From the NCBI GenBank assembly GCA_009377495.1, contig WHTZ01000015.1, forward strand, positions 1 through 40,159: DNA of 40,159 bases, read 5' to 3'. Source of the DNA: Luteitalea sp. Its GTDB lineage: Bacteria > Acidobacteriota > Vicinamibacteria > Vicinamibacterales > Vicinamibacteraceae. The notes below the pieces were generated by a model. That model worked only from the letters and a program-made list of their open reading frames with translations. It was not told the DNA's origin and did not search any database. This document shows, piece by piece, positions 8,024-16,121 of the stretch (the stretch's first letter is position 1; each line of letters starts with the position of its first letter). The translations under genes and the position numbers were made by a program.

Positions 8024-8374
8024 ATGTCTACCGTAGACAATCTATCTGATCGTCTCGAGCTCCTCCAGGGCACTCTCGAAGTGTTGATTCTGCGCAGTCT
8101 GGCGCTGGGTCCGAATCATGCCTACGGGATCTCGCAATTCCTCAGGCAGGAGTCGGACCACGAATTCCTCGTGGACAACGGCTCGCTCTATCCCGCGCTC
8201 CAGCGATTGCTGCAGCGCGGGTGGATCGTGGCCCAGTGGAAGACGTCGCCAAACGCACGCCGCGCCAAGTACTACCGGCTCACGCCGGCCGGCCGGAAGC
8301 AGTTGGTGGTCGCCACCTCGAAATGGCAGAGATTTGTGGAAGCGATGGGGCGGGTCCTCGCTTCAGCAAGGTAA
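8024..8374 (+). CDS. PadR family transcriptional regulator
   Basis: The 116-residue product is a compact PadR protein. It has the family start (LLQGTLEVLILRSLALGP), a winged-helix core with HAYGISQFL, the recognition part DNGSLYPALQRLLQRGWI and the wing ARRAKYYRLTPAGRKQL, then a short C-terminal helix for dimerisation. PadR proteins are usually repressors of nearby genes. In ADOP loci they are typically paired with a permease, here the one starting 5 bases after its stop. The ATG at 8024 is chosen because it begins the family's normal N-terminus and sits at the predicted transcription start; the longer frame from 7988 would translate the promoter itself. The palindrome at 8025-8039 may be its own operator. 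Confidence 0.9.
   Translation: MSTVDNLSDRLELLQGTLEVLILRSLALGPNHAYGISQFLRQESDHEFLVDNGSLYPALQRLLQRGWIVAQWKTSPNARRAKYYRLTPAGRKQLVVATSKWQRFVEAMGRVLASAR
8025..8039 (+). promoter_or_regulatory. perfect palindrome overlapping padR start, candidate PadR operator
   Basis: TGTCTAC-C-GTAGACA is a perfect 7-bp inverted repeat around one base. It begins inside the padR start codon and directly after the predicted transcription start. Known PadR operators are dyad-symmetric with ATGT/ACAT-like arms, and the left side here reads ATGT. Binding at this place would block initiation, giving self-control of padR and the downstream permease. The operator role is inferred. Confidence 0.55.
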
Positions 8375-8379
8375 CACCG

Positions 8380-11010
8380 ATGCGGGAATGGTGGTCCAAA
8401 CTGCGCGCCGTGTTGACCCGCGACAGCCTCGATGAGGATTTGCGCGCGGAAGTCGACGCGCACCTGCAGATGGAGATGGACGCCAACCTGGATCGAGGCA
8501 TGACGCCGAAAGACGCGCTCGAAGCAGCGAGGCGCAATTTTGGCAACCCAACGATCATCCAAGAATCCTCTCGCGAAGCCTGGATGTTCCACGGGCTTGA
8601 AACCCTCCTACAGGATGTTCGATACGGGTTGCGCATCCTGCGCCGGTCGCCCGGGTTTGCGCTCACCGCCCTATCGGTCATCGGGCTCGGCATCGGCGCC
8701 ACCACCGCGGCTTTCACACTGCTCGATCATGTGCTACTACGGCCGCTGCCCTTCGCCCATCCCGCGCGATTGGTGACGCTGTACCAGACCGAACTGGCAA
8801 ACGGCGTCCCGCGCACCCAGACATCGCCGCCGAATTTCCTGGACTGGCGCGCGATGAGTAAGAGCTTCGATTCGATGGGTGCCTATATCTCGATCTTGTT
8901 CTCGGTAAATCTGTCGGGCCACGGTAGCCCGGTGCGCCTTGACAGCGCAGTGGTCAATTCCGATGTCTTCAAGACACTCGGAGTGCGGCCGGCCGCCGGA
9001 CGCGTCTTTACTGCCCAGGACGATCGCGTCGGCGCTGCGAACGTCGTGCTGCTCGGCAACAATCTTGCCATCGCGCTATTCGGAGACACGGCACGCGCCG
9101 TCGGTCAGATCGTCAGCCTCGACAACCAGGCGCATACCGTCATTGGCGTCATGCCTCCGGGCTTCGCGTTTCCATCGCGCCACGCACAGTTATGGGTACC
9201 CCTCCGCTTCTCGCCGGCCCTGTTGTCGTCTCGCAGCAACCATATCCTCTTCGCGGTGGCTCGCCTCCGTCCGGAGGTCTCGATGCAACAGGCACGCGCG
9301 GATATGGACGTCATCGCCGGGCAGCTGCAGCGCGCCTACCCCAAAGACAATGCACACTCGGGCATCGCGGTCGTAGACCTACGAGACATGATGTCGCCGC
9401 AATCGCGGCTGCTGGTGCTCGCGGTGTTCGGTGCGGCGTTCTGCCTGATGCTGATCGCCTGCACGAACCTGGCGAATCTGCTGTTCGCGCGTGCCAGGGT
9501 CCGGCGACAGGAGATCGCCGTACGAATCGCGATTGGGGCGGCTCACGAGCGCCTCCTCCGACAGTTGCTCACGGAAAGCCTGATCGTCGCGATCCTCGGC
9601 GGTGCGCTCGGCTTACTGATGGCGGTCATCGCCACGCCCTTGCTGGCGCGTCTCGTTCCGGCCGCGCTACCCATCGGCGCCACGCCTGAGGTGGACTGGC
9701 GCATGTTCGGATTCGCCGCGGCAGTCACCCTTTCGACCAGCCTGGCATTCGGCGTCGGACCAGCCTTGCAATCGTGCCGCCACGCTGATCTGCAAGCATT
9801 GCGGTTCCGATCGCCAAACGGCGGCCGGACTGACCGGTTGCGAGCCGTGCTGGTGCTCGCAGAGGTCGCCGGTACGGTTGTGCTGTTGGTGGGAGCGGGA
9901 CTGCTTGTGAAGGCGCTATGGCGTGTGCAAGCCGTGGATCCGGGATTCCGCACCGAGGGCGTCCTGACCCTGCGGACAGCGCTTCCGATGCCCAAGTACA
10001 GCGCGCCCACGGCACGCCGCGATTTCTATTCGCGGGTGTTGACCGGCGCACGCGGGCTGCCGGGAGTTGCGTCGGCGGCGTACGTCAGCTATCAGCCGAT
10101 GGAATTCGCCAGCGGTAGATTTGCCGTGACGGCACCGGGCGTCGTAGACGACCCCTTGTCGGCTCCTAAGGCGATCATCCATTTCGTGACGCCGGATTTC
10201 TTCGCCACGCTCGGCATTCCGCTGCGGCGCGGAAGGTATGTGAGCGATCACGATGACGAGACCGCTCCGTTCGTCGCGGTGATCAGCGAATCGCTCTCCC
10301 AGCGCCTGTGGCCGGGGCAAGATCCGATCGGCCGCCGTTTGAACGTCGCCGGGCTCGACCGGACTGTCGTGGGAGTGGCCGGCGACATCGCCGTGCGCAG
10401 GTTGGAGGGGGAAAGCGATGCACAGATCTACTTCCCATCGGAGCAATTGGGCACGACTTCGACGTACTACGCGCCCAAGGACCTCGTGATCCGTGCGTCG
10501 GACACCCCTCTGGTGCTCGCGCCCGCGCTCACGAAGATCATTCACGAAGCAGACCCGGAGCAAGCGGTCTCCGACGTGCGGTTGCTCGAAGACATCGTCG
10601 CGTCGCAAACGGCGCCGCGTCGCGACCAGTTGCTCGTCCTGGGGATCTTCGCGGCCATCGCGTCCTTGCTGGCTGCGGTCGGCATTCACGGGCTGTTGTC
10701 TTTCACCGTGTTGGCGCGCACGCACGAAGTAGGCGTGCGGGTTGCGCTCGGCGCAGCACGCAGCACCATCCTGCGCATGTTCCTACGCCAGGGATTGGCG
10801 CTTGGTGCTGCCGGCGTCGTTGTGGCGGTGCCGCTGGCGTACGTGGTGGCGCGCGGTATGAAGGCACTGCTGTTCGGCGTCGAGCCGGGCGATCCGCTGA
10901 TCTATGGTTTCGCCGCCCTGCTGGCCATGGTGATGACGCTTGCCGGCAGCCTTCGCCCTGCCCTGCGCGCTTCAATCATCGATCCCGCCATCACCATTCG
11001 GACGGAGTGA
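8380..11010 (+). CDS. ADOP-type ABC transporter permease, full length, paired with padR
   Basis: This 876-residue protein has the full ADOP architecture. The N-terminal cytosolic helices contain EVDAHLQMEMDANLDRGMTP. The first membrane segment (IGLGIGATTAAFTLLDHVLL), a periplasmic core, an FtsX domain (QEIAVRIAIGAAHERLLRQL), a second core and a second FtsX domain (HEVGVRVALGAARSTILRMF) follow, ending DPAITIRTE. The start ATG lies 5 bases after the padR stop, with AAGG inside the padR end, so the two genes are almost certainly co-transcribed and translationally close. Substrate and ATPase partner are not evident. It differs clearly from the permease at 5234, so the two are not a recent duplication. 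Confidence 0.9.
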   Translation: MREWWSKLRAVLTRDSLDEDLRAEVDAHLQMEMDANLDRGMTPKDALEAARRNFGNPTIIQESSREAWMFHGLETLLQDVRYGLRILRRSPGFALTALSVIGLGIGATTAAFTLLDHVLLRPLPFAHPARLVTLYQTELANGVPRTQTSPPNFLDWRAMSKSFDSMGAYISILFSVNLSGHGSPVRLDSAVVNSDVFKTLGVRPAAGRVFTAQDDRVGAANVVLLGNNLAIALFGDTARAVGQIVSLDNQAHTVIGVMPPGFAFPSRHAQLWVPLRFSPALLSSRSNHILFAVARLRPEVSMQQARADMDVIAGQLQRAYPKDNAHSGIAVVDLRDMMSPQSRLLVLAVFGAAFCLMLIACTNLANLLFARARVRRQEIAVRIAIGAAHERLLRQLLTESLIVAILGGALGLLMAVIATPLLARLVPAALPIGATPEVDWRMFGFAAAVTLSTSLAFGVGPALQSCRHADLQALRFRSPNGGRTDRLRAVLVLAEVAGTVVLLVGAGLLVKALWRVQAVDPGFRTEGVLTLRTALPMPKYSAPTARRDFYSRVLTGARGLPGVASAAYVSYQPMEFASGRFAVTAPGVVDDPLSAPKAIIHFVTPDFFATLGIPLRRGRYVSDHDDETAPFVAVISESLSQRLWPGQDPIGRRLNVAGLDRTVVGVAGDIAVRRLEGESDAQIYFPSEQLGTTSTYYAPKDLVIRASDTPLVLAPALTKIIHEADPEQAVSDVRLLEDIVASQTAPRRDQLLVLGIFAAIASLLAAVGIHGLLSFTVLARTHEVGVRVALGAARSTILRMFLRQGLALGAAGVVVAVPLAYVVARGMKALLFGVEPGDPLIYGFAALLAMVMTLAGSLRPALRASIIDPAITIRTE

Positions 11011-11284
11011 TCGTGATCATCAGCGTCGTCCTGGGCGACTCTTTCCCGCCTCACCCGCGATTTCGATCGAACGCGGCTGAGGTCCGGAATCGGCGGACTC
11101 GACGAAGCTCGGAGAGCGAGTCGGGCGGGAGGCGGTTCCGGATTCGGGCCCTTGCTGTGGTAATCTGCGGCAAGGTCACGCCGTTCCGTATGCGAGTCAG
11201 GATGTGGAGCGTGCGGCGCGACCGCGGGTCTGCGGCCGAAACGCCGCTCGAGCAACCTCCGGGTTGTGATACCCCACCTGTTTC

Positions 11285-12016
11285 ATGGAGCCCAGTCTCG
11301 AACACCTCATCCGTCTCCAAGAGCTCGATGATGGCATCGCACGGCGGCGGCTAACGGTGGCCGCCCTGCCGGACCGGCTCGCAGCCTGCGAGACACACGT
11401 CGCGACAGCCGAGACGGTGCTCGCCGCGGGTCGGGAGCGCGCGACGCACAACGAGACGGCTCGCCGCGCGTGCGAACGTGACCTGGCCGCCGCACAGACT
11501 CGCCTCTCGCGGTACAAGGACCAACTGATGGCGGTCAAGACCAACCGCGAGTATCATGCGATGCAACATGAGATCGCGGCGGCACAAGAGGAGGTGCGGG
11601 TACTCGAAGATCGTTTGTTAGAGCTCCTCGTCTCCCACGACGATCTTGCCGCTGCCGTGAAGTCGGCCGAGGCGGAGCTCGACGCCGCCCGCCCCTATGC
11701 CGAGCAGGAACGAGCGGCGCGCACCGCGGAGGCTACGCGGATGGAGGAGGAAATCCGCAGCGCCGAAGCCGAGCGCGCGCGTCTCGTCACCGAGCTCGAC
11801 CCGCAGGCGTTGGCGCTCTACACCCGGGTGGCAGAGCGACGGCAAGGACAGGCCCTCGCCGAAGCACGCGATGGTCACTGCACTGCGTGTCATGTGCGAC
11901 TGCGTCCGGTTATCTACCAAGAAGCCCGGCGCGGCGCCCGACCCGTCCAGTGCGACAATTGCAATCGGATTCTCTACGTGCCCTCACAGACGACGGAAGC
12001 CGCGCCCCAGAAGTAG
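11285..12016 (+). CDS. coiled-coil C4-type zinc ribbon protein (DUF164/CdsZ-like family)
   Basis: The 243-residue protein has a long, Ala/Glu-rich coiled-coil hairpin (residues about 5-175). A C-terminal zinc ribbon follows, with two CxxC pairs: Cys199/Cys202 in HCTACHVR and Cys223/Cys226 in VQCDNCNR. The helix contains the conserved stretch LMAVKTNREYHAMQHEI of this family. Members include chlamydial CT398/CdsZ; in most bacteria the function is unknown and a nucleic-acid or adaptor role has been suggested. The next gene encodes an RNase H-type protein 58 bases further on. No clear Shine-Dalgarno site precedes the ATG. The 274-base gap before it contains only a short inverted repeat (GACTCG 11096-11101, CGAGTC 11117-11122). 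Confidence 0.85.
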   Translation: MEPSLEHLIRLQELDDGIARRRLTVAALPDRLAACETHVATAETVLAAGRERATHNETARRACERDLAAAQTRLSRYKDQLMAVKTNREYHAMQHEIAAAQEEVRVLEDRLLELLVSHDDLAAAVKSAEAELDAARPYAEQERAARTAEATRMEEEIRSAEAERARLVTELDPQALALYTRVAERRQGQALAEARDGHCTACHVRLRPVIYQEARRGARPVQCDNCNRILYVPSQTTEAAPQK

Positions 12017-12073
12017 CTCTTCGCGCTTGCTTCTTCGTTCCTCGTGCGCCGACTTGTCTGGGCTCACGCGCAT

Positions 12074-12517
12074 ATGTCGATGATCATCGCTTACACGGAT
12101 GGAGGAGCGCGCGGCAACCCCGGCCCCGGCGGCTATGGCGTGCGCATCGAGTCGACCAGCGGAGACCTCCTCGCGGAGCTGCGCGAGCCACTGGGCGCCA
12201 CGACAAACAACATTGCGGAGTATCGAGCCTTGCTCGCGGCGTTGACGTGGGCCGCGGCGCACGCGTATCGCGAGCTCATCGTGCGGTCAGACTCCGAGCT
12301 CCTCGTCCGCCAGATGCGGGGTGAATACAAAGTGCGCCACCCTAACCTGAAGCCCTTGCACGCTGAGGCGGCCGCACTGGTCGCACGTCTCGATCACGTC
12401 ACGTTCGAACATGTGCGCCGAGAGGCCAACCGCGAGGCAGACCGTCTCGCGAATCTCGCGATGGACGAAGCGAATCGGGAGTCAGGAAAAGGGGACAGGC
12501 CCCTTTTTCGGAACTGA
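12074..12517 (+). CDS. rnhA: ribonuclease HI family protein
   Basis: The enzyme cuts the RNA strand of RNA-DNA hybrids. The 147-residue sequence has the RNase H fold with its acidic active-site residues: Asp9 in YTDGGARGNPG, Glu49 in NNIAEYRALL, Asp73 in RSDSELL and Asp123 in ANREADRLAN. It lacks the basic-loop extension of E. coli RNase HI, as is usual for the short bacterial type. The ATG at 12074 is preferred to the 12044 frame because the fold starts at once; ATG 12080 is also possible. The last residues (about ESGKGDRPLFRN) and the TGA are encoded by a perfect 28-bp inverted repeat, so the natural end of the protein seems to have been overwritten by that repeat. Confidence 0.88.
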   Translation: MSMIIAYTDGGARGNPGPGGYGVRIESTSGDLLAELREPLGATTNNIAEYRALLAALTWAAAHAYRELIVRSDSELLVRQMRGEYKVRHPNLKPLHAEAAALVARLDHVTFEHVRREANREADRLANLAMDEANRESGKGDRPLFRN

Positions 12518-12551
12518 GGCCGACGAAAAAGGGGCCTGTCCCCTTTTCCTG
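12483..12551 (+). repeat. perfect 28-bp inverted repeat with 13-base loop at the rnhA end
   Basis: The left arm (12483-12510) and right arm (12524-12551) are exact reverse complements of 28 bases, built around GGGGACAGGCCCCTTTTTCG. The rnhA stop codon (12515-12517) lies in the loop. The next gene, pgeF, converges from the other side and ends at 12566. Such a hairpin would be very stable in RNA and could terminate transcription from both sides, although it looks like a dispersed palindromic element rather than a simple terminator. Confidence 0.85.
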
Positions 12552-12565
12552 CCCTTTTCCTCTGT

Positions 12566-13588
12566 TTATGCAACGTCCTGCAGGACCCGGTTTGGACGAA
12601 TCGCGTTGATCATCCGGCCTGAACGCGTGCCCTCGACGCGATAAGAGTGGAACACACTCACGTGGGTTGCCGTGCAGAGACTGGCGACGTGGATGTGCGC
12701 GGTGAGCACGCCGGCCGCCATCAGCGCATCGCGGCTCGCTTGCCACATGTCCAACAGGTACCGGCCGTCAGCGGATCGATCGGGGTCCGCCGCGGTGATC
12801 GGGCGAAACCAGCGCGAGCACGCGGCCTCGTCGTGCCCAGCCTGTAGAAACGCACGGCGGACATCCCCACAGACCTCGTAGCGCGTGGGCCCGATGCTCG
12901 GTCCAACCGCAGCGACGACGTCCGTAGCGGGTACGCCGTAGCGCGACTGCAAATGTGCCACCGTAGCAGGGATGACACGCGAGGCGAGTCCGCGCCACCC
13001 CGCATGCACTGCAGCCACGACGTGGCGCACCGGGTCCACCATGAGCACAGGCACGCAGTCAGCCGTTCGCACCGTGAGCACGAGATCGGACCGGTCCGTG
13101 ACCAGCGCGTCCGCCGTCGGCCATTCGTCCTCTTCGTTCACGCGAGGCGTCGCAGCGGCTGCGCACACGGCGGCGCCGTGCACCTGCTGGACGCGCCAGA
13201 CGTTGCCCGCCGATGCATTGAGATAATGAGCAACCAGACGTGTGGCAGGAGCCTGGTTGGCGGTCACCTGTGGCGGGACGTCAATCGCCAGCGGCTCGAG
13301 ACCGCGGCCCGAGAAGAAGTGGTCGGCAAATGGGTCGAGCGCCGTGCATCGCACCACGCGCCCCCACGGCGCGTCGCTCCAGTAGAAGCCAACGCCAGGC
13401 GCAGGATCGACGGCCGCGATATGCTGGTGGTCGCGACCCTGAGCCGCCGACGAAGGGATCGCTGTTGACCCGCGCGCTGACCCAGCATCGCCTGCACTCA
13501 GGCCACCGGGCGCCGATCGGTCGCGCGACGCATGTCGGGCGAGACCGGCGCCCGTCGACCCAGGCGGATGAGGCTTATCGATGGACAT
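12566..13588 (-). CDS. pgeF: PgeF/YfiH-type purine nucleoside phosphorylase (polyphenol oxidase family, LACC1-like)
   Basis: Proteins of this family phosphorolyse or deaminate purine nucleosides, and E. coli YfiH (PgeF) also removes wrongly linked UDP-MurNAc peptides from the wall precursor pool. The metal and catalytic residues are visible: His137 in QQVHG, Cys178 in TADCVPV and His195 in AAVHAGWRG, with the last two 17 apart as in YfiH. Further motifs are VGPSIGPTRYEVCGDV and the C-terminal SYRVEGTRSGRM. The family core begins near residue 65 (GVGFYWSDAPWG). The start at 13588 gives an unusual 60-residue disordered-looking extension and overlaps the acpS start by 8 bases. No standard start codon in frame was seen closer to the core, so the true start is uncertain. 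Confidence 0.85.
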   Translation of the reverse strand: MSIDKPHPPGSTGAGLARHASRDRSAPGGLSAGDAGSARGSTAIPSSAAQGRDHQHIAAVDPAPGVGFYWSDAPWGRVVRCTALDPFADHFFSGRGLEPLAIDVPPQVTANQAPATRLVAHYLNASAGNVWRVQQVHGAAVCAAAATPRVNEEDEWPTADALVTDRSDLVLTVRTADCVPVLMVDPVRHVVAAVHAGWRGLASRVIPATVAHLQSRYGVPATDVVAAVGPSIGPTRYEVCGDVRRAFLQAGHDEAACSRWFRPITAADPDRSADGRYLLDMWQASRDALMAAGVLTAHIHVASLCTATHVSVFHSYRVEGTRSGRMINAIRPNRVLQDVA

Positions 13589-13964
13589 CGTTGGCATTGG
13601 TATCGACGCGACGGAAATCGGACGCATCGCCGAGGTGATCCACCGATACGGCGACCGCTTCATCCGTCGCGTGTTCACGGACGGCGAAATCGCCTACTGC
13701 CAGCGGCGCCGAACCGCCGCGGCTTCCTTCGCCGCCCGGTTCGCGGCCAAGGAAGCCGCGATGAAGGCCCTCGGCACGGGCCACGCGCTCGGCGTCGTCT
13801 GGCGCGACGTCGAGGTCGTGCGGACGGCTGGCCCACCTCGGCTGCACTTGCACGGCGGGGCAGCGGCCCGCTTCGCCGCGCTGGGTGGCATCAAGAGCGT
13901 CCTGACACTTACACACGCGCGTGACTTGGCCCTCGCCCACGTCATCCTGCTCGGCCCCGATTGA
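13581..13964 (+). CDS. acpS: holo-[acyl-carrier-protein] synthase
   Basis: AcpS transfers 4'-phosphopantetheine from CoA to a serine of apo-ACP, activating it for fatty acid synthesis. The 127-residue size is normal. The magnesium-binding residues are Asp9 in VGIGIDATEI and Glu58 in ARFAAKEAAMKALGTG, with the usual Lys57 beside it. The C-terminal strand reads VLTLTHARDLALAHVIL. The gene is divergent from pgeF and the two start codons overlap by 8 bases, so its promoter must lie inside pgeF. No Shine-Dalgarno site is evident before the ATG. The closest neighbour downstream is about 280 bases away. Confidence 0.93.
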   Translation: MDIVGIGIDATEIGRIAEVIHRYGDRFIRRVFTDGEIAYCQRRRTAAASFAARFAAKEAAMKALGTGHALGVVWRDVEVVRTAGPPRLHLHGGAAARFAALGGIKSVLTLTHARDLALAHVILLGPD

Positions 13965-14156
13965 TCGCGAGCGCAGAGTGGCCAGCCTTCCGCAGCCCTT
14001 CTAACCACAAAGTTCTAGCGGGTCGCAGCCTAACGGCCAACCGCAGTTAGCACTTCTCAACCTCCTCGCGCGCCCTCGACGCCGCTCGCGCATCGGCCGT
14101 CCAGATATCCTTAGATCCGTCAGCAACTTACACTGACACCTGCGATCCGACCGCTC

Positions 14157-14173
14157 TTGGCGCTGTCCTTGCT
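14157..14173 (+). promoter_or_regulatory. sigma-54-type promoter candidate
   Basis: TTGGCGCTGTCCTTGCT has GG and GC ten bases apart and a consensus TTGCT at -12. Only the A of the -24 TTGGCA motif differs. Transcription would start near 14184, about 60 bases before the ATG at 14245. The rest of the 13965-14244 gap shows no other feature. Confidence 0.5.
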
Positions 14174-14244
14174 AAATCGTACCAGAGAAAACGTCCGCTG
14201 CAACCTGCACCGACCCCTCATCGGCGTCCCAACTGGAGGAACCC

Positions 14245-14547
14245 ATGGTGGTGAAGATCCTACCAAACGATTCCGGCAACCCACCGGGTAAGCTCGCCGA
14301 TGCCGAGCTGCACTTCGACCAGGAACCGCTTGCCGGTCTCAAGCTGATTGGCTTTGCCGTCTGGGAACGCCGAGGCAAGCCGGGACGCAACGTCACCTTC
14401 CCGGCCCGGCAGTACTCAGTGAACGGTGAGCGTCGGAGCTTCGCGCTGTTGCGTCCAGTGACCGAGCTCACGGCGCAGGAACGACTTCGCGAATTGATTC
14501 TGGCGGCGTACGCCGACCACGAGGCGGACGTAGCTGTAGCCAAGTAG
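14245..14547 (+). CDS. conserved small protein of unknown function
   Basis: The 100-residue product is well composed for a real gene, with alternating strands and helices. An N-terminal strand (VVKILPND) is followed by LADAELHF, GLKLIGFAVWERRG and RNVTFPARQYSVNGERRSFA, then a C-terminal helix (AQERLRELILAAYADHE). The middle has a distant flavour of SpoVG-like RNA/DNA-binding proteins (a strand, then a basic RNV-PAR stretch), but this is only an impression and no family is claimed. A strong Shine-Dalgarno GGAGGA at 14234-14239 and a sigma-54-like promoter at 14157 support expression. It is monocistronic or followed only by the doubtful ORF at 14651. Confidence 0.7.
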   Translation: MVVKILPNDSGNPPGKLADAELHFDQEPLAGLKLIGFAVWERRGKPGRNVTFPARQYSVNGERRSFALLRPVTELTAQERLRELILAAYADHEADVAVAK

Positions 14548-14650
14548 ACGCGGCTCGTCCGCCAAGGGAGTCTATGCCAGATGCGGGCCGTCACCCTGCC
14601 GAAGGCAGGCGATCGTCAGGCTCGCTGGATCGCAACCCAAGGAGGCAACC

Positions 14651-14902
14651 ATGAACGCCGACGGACCCGTCGTGCCGATCGAGCGGCATTTGCGGCTTAG
14701 ACGGCGTCGCTCACGCGTCCGATGGATCTACTTGCTCTACCACGTGGACCGCGACACGCCGCGTCAATCTTCGTGCTGCCGACGCAAGAACGCTGGCATC
14801 TCGCGGGCGCGCGCGTCGTCGGTGCCGGTGGCCACGCCGACGCCACGTTCGAGCTGCGGGTCGGCGTCTGCCTCGGCATCCGCCTCGGCGGCGTGCCCGT
14901 GA
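14651..14902 (+). CDS. doubtful small basic ORF converging into ftsZ
   Basis: An excellent Shine-Dalgarno site AAGGAGG (14639-14645) is placed 5 bases before this ATG. The first 37 codons do not overlap another gene and give a very basic start ([14 protein letters not shown]). After 14764 the frame is simply antisense to the 3' end of ftsZ, whose acidic repeats produce its Ser/Ala-rich tail. It may be the remains of a longer gene cut by rearrangement, or a leader-type peptide. The translation start is better supported than the protein. Confidence 0.3.
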   Translation: MNADGPVVPIERHLRLRRRRSRVRWIYLLYHVDRDTPRQSSCCRRKNAGISRARASSVPVATPTPRSSCGSASASASASAACP

Positions 14903-16095
14903 CGTACGGGAGCGACCGGCAGGTCGATTGCGCCTCGACGGCTGATGGCAACCCGAGCGGGAGCGGGTGCGCCTGCCGGCCTCTCGCTCTGCCAACTCGC
15001 GTACGATGACAGGTCCACCGGCGTCTGGCCTGACGCCGATCCCGGCATAAGTGCAGGCGTCGGTCGGTCGAAGCCGGTGGCAATGACCGTGATCTTGACT
15101 TTGCCTTCGAGCTCGGGATCCACGACCGCGCCAAAGATGATGTTGGCGTCCTCGTGTGCAGCCTCCTGAATAATGGAGGCCGCTTCGTTCACCTCGAGCA
15201 GCGAGCAATCGGGACCACCGCTGATGTTGATGATCACGCCGCGCGCCCCTTTGACCGATGCCTCTTCGAGGAGCGGGCTCGAGATGGCGCGGTTCGCCGC
15301 CTCGACGGAGCGGTTGTCCCCCTCGGCGAAGCCGGTGCCCATGATGGCAAAGCCCATCCCGGATGCGATGGCCTTCACATCGGCGAAGTCTAGGTTGATC
15401 AGCCCAGGCACGAGGATGAGGTCCGAGATGCCTTGGATGGCTTGACGCAGGATGTCGTCAGCCGCGGCAAACGCCTCGGTGAGCGGCGTACGCCGATCAA
15501 TCGTGGCCAGCAGCCGTTCGTTTGGAATCGTAATCACCGTGTCCACGCAGTCGCGGAGCTCTGCGAGGCCACGCTCAGCTTGCGCCTGGCGCCGCCGACC
15601 TTCGAACTTGAACGGCTTCGTCACGACGGCGATCGTGAGCGCACCGAGCTCGGTCGCGAGGCTCGCGATTACCGGCGCCGCACCCGTGCCTGTGCCGCCG
15701 CCGAGTCCCGTGGTCACAAAGACCATGTCGGCGCCGTCGAGCACCTCGATGATCTTGTCGGTGTCCTCCAGTGCGGCATTACGACCGACGTTGGGGTCTG
15801 CACCGGCTCCGAGTCCCTTCGTCAGCTTGTTGCCAACCTGGATCTTGGTTGGTGCAGGGCTGAGTTGCAGCGCCTGCACGTCTGTGTTGGCCACAATGAA
15901 CTCGACACCTGCCAGGCCGGAGCGGACCATGCGATTGACCGCATTGCTGCCGCCGCCGCCTATACCGATCACTTTGATGCGTGCGCCAGCGCGCGTCTCG
16001 GTTTCGAGCGTCAGCCGCAGCTTCTCGCGCTCAGCCGCCGCCGCCGTTTGTTCGTTGCGGGGCTGTGCCCCACGCTCTGCTCGCCCTTTGTCCAT
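14764..16095 (-). CDS. ftsZ: cell division GTPase FtsZ
   Basis: FtsZ is the tubulin-like GTPase that polymerises into the Z-ring. Of 443 residues, the first 38 form a variable N-terminal extension, longer than in E. coli. The GTPase domain follows ([16 protein letters not shown] at 41-56, the signature GGGTGTG at 132-138), and then the T7 loop NLDFADVK (234-241). A disordered linker with Ala/Glu/Asp repeats leads to the C-terminal peptide [11 protein letters not shown], which binds FtsA. The ATG at 16095 has GGAGG seven bases upstream; the open frame beyond it is antisense noise over ftsA. It is the last gene of the cluster, 80 bases after ftsA. No U-tract terminator follows; a small hairpin CCTGCC-GAA-GGCAGG lies at 14595-14609. 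Confidence 0.97.
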   Translation of the reverse strand: MDKGRAERGAQPRNEQTAAAAEREKLRLTLETETRAGARIKVIGIGGGGSNAVNRMVRSGLAGVEFIVANTDVQALQLSPAPTKIQVGNKLTKGLGAGADPNVGRNAALEDTDKIIEVLDGADMVFVTTGLGGGTGTGAAPVIASLATELGALTIAVVTKPFKFEGRRRQAQAERGLAELRDCVDTVITIPNERLLATIDRRTPLTEAFAAADDILRQAIQGISDLILVPGLINLDFADVKAIASGMGFAIMGTGFAEGDNRSVEAANRAISSPLLEEASVKGARGVIINISGGPDCSLLEVNEAASIIQEAAHEDANIIFGAVVDPELEGKVKITVIATGFDRPTPALMPGSASGQTPVDLSSYASWQSERPAGAPAPARVAISRRGAIDLPVAPVRHGHAAEADAEADADPQLERGVGVATGTDDARAREMPAFLRRQHED

Positions 16096-16121
16096 CGTCT
16101 CGCCTCCAATCGGCTTGACTA

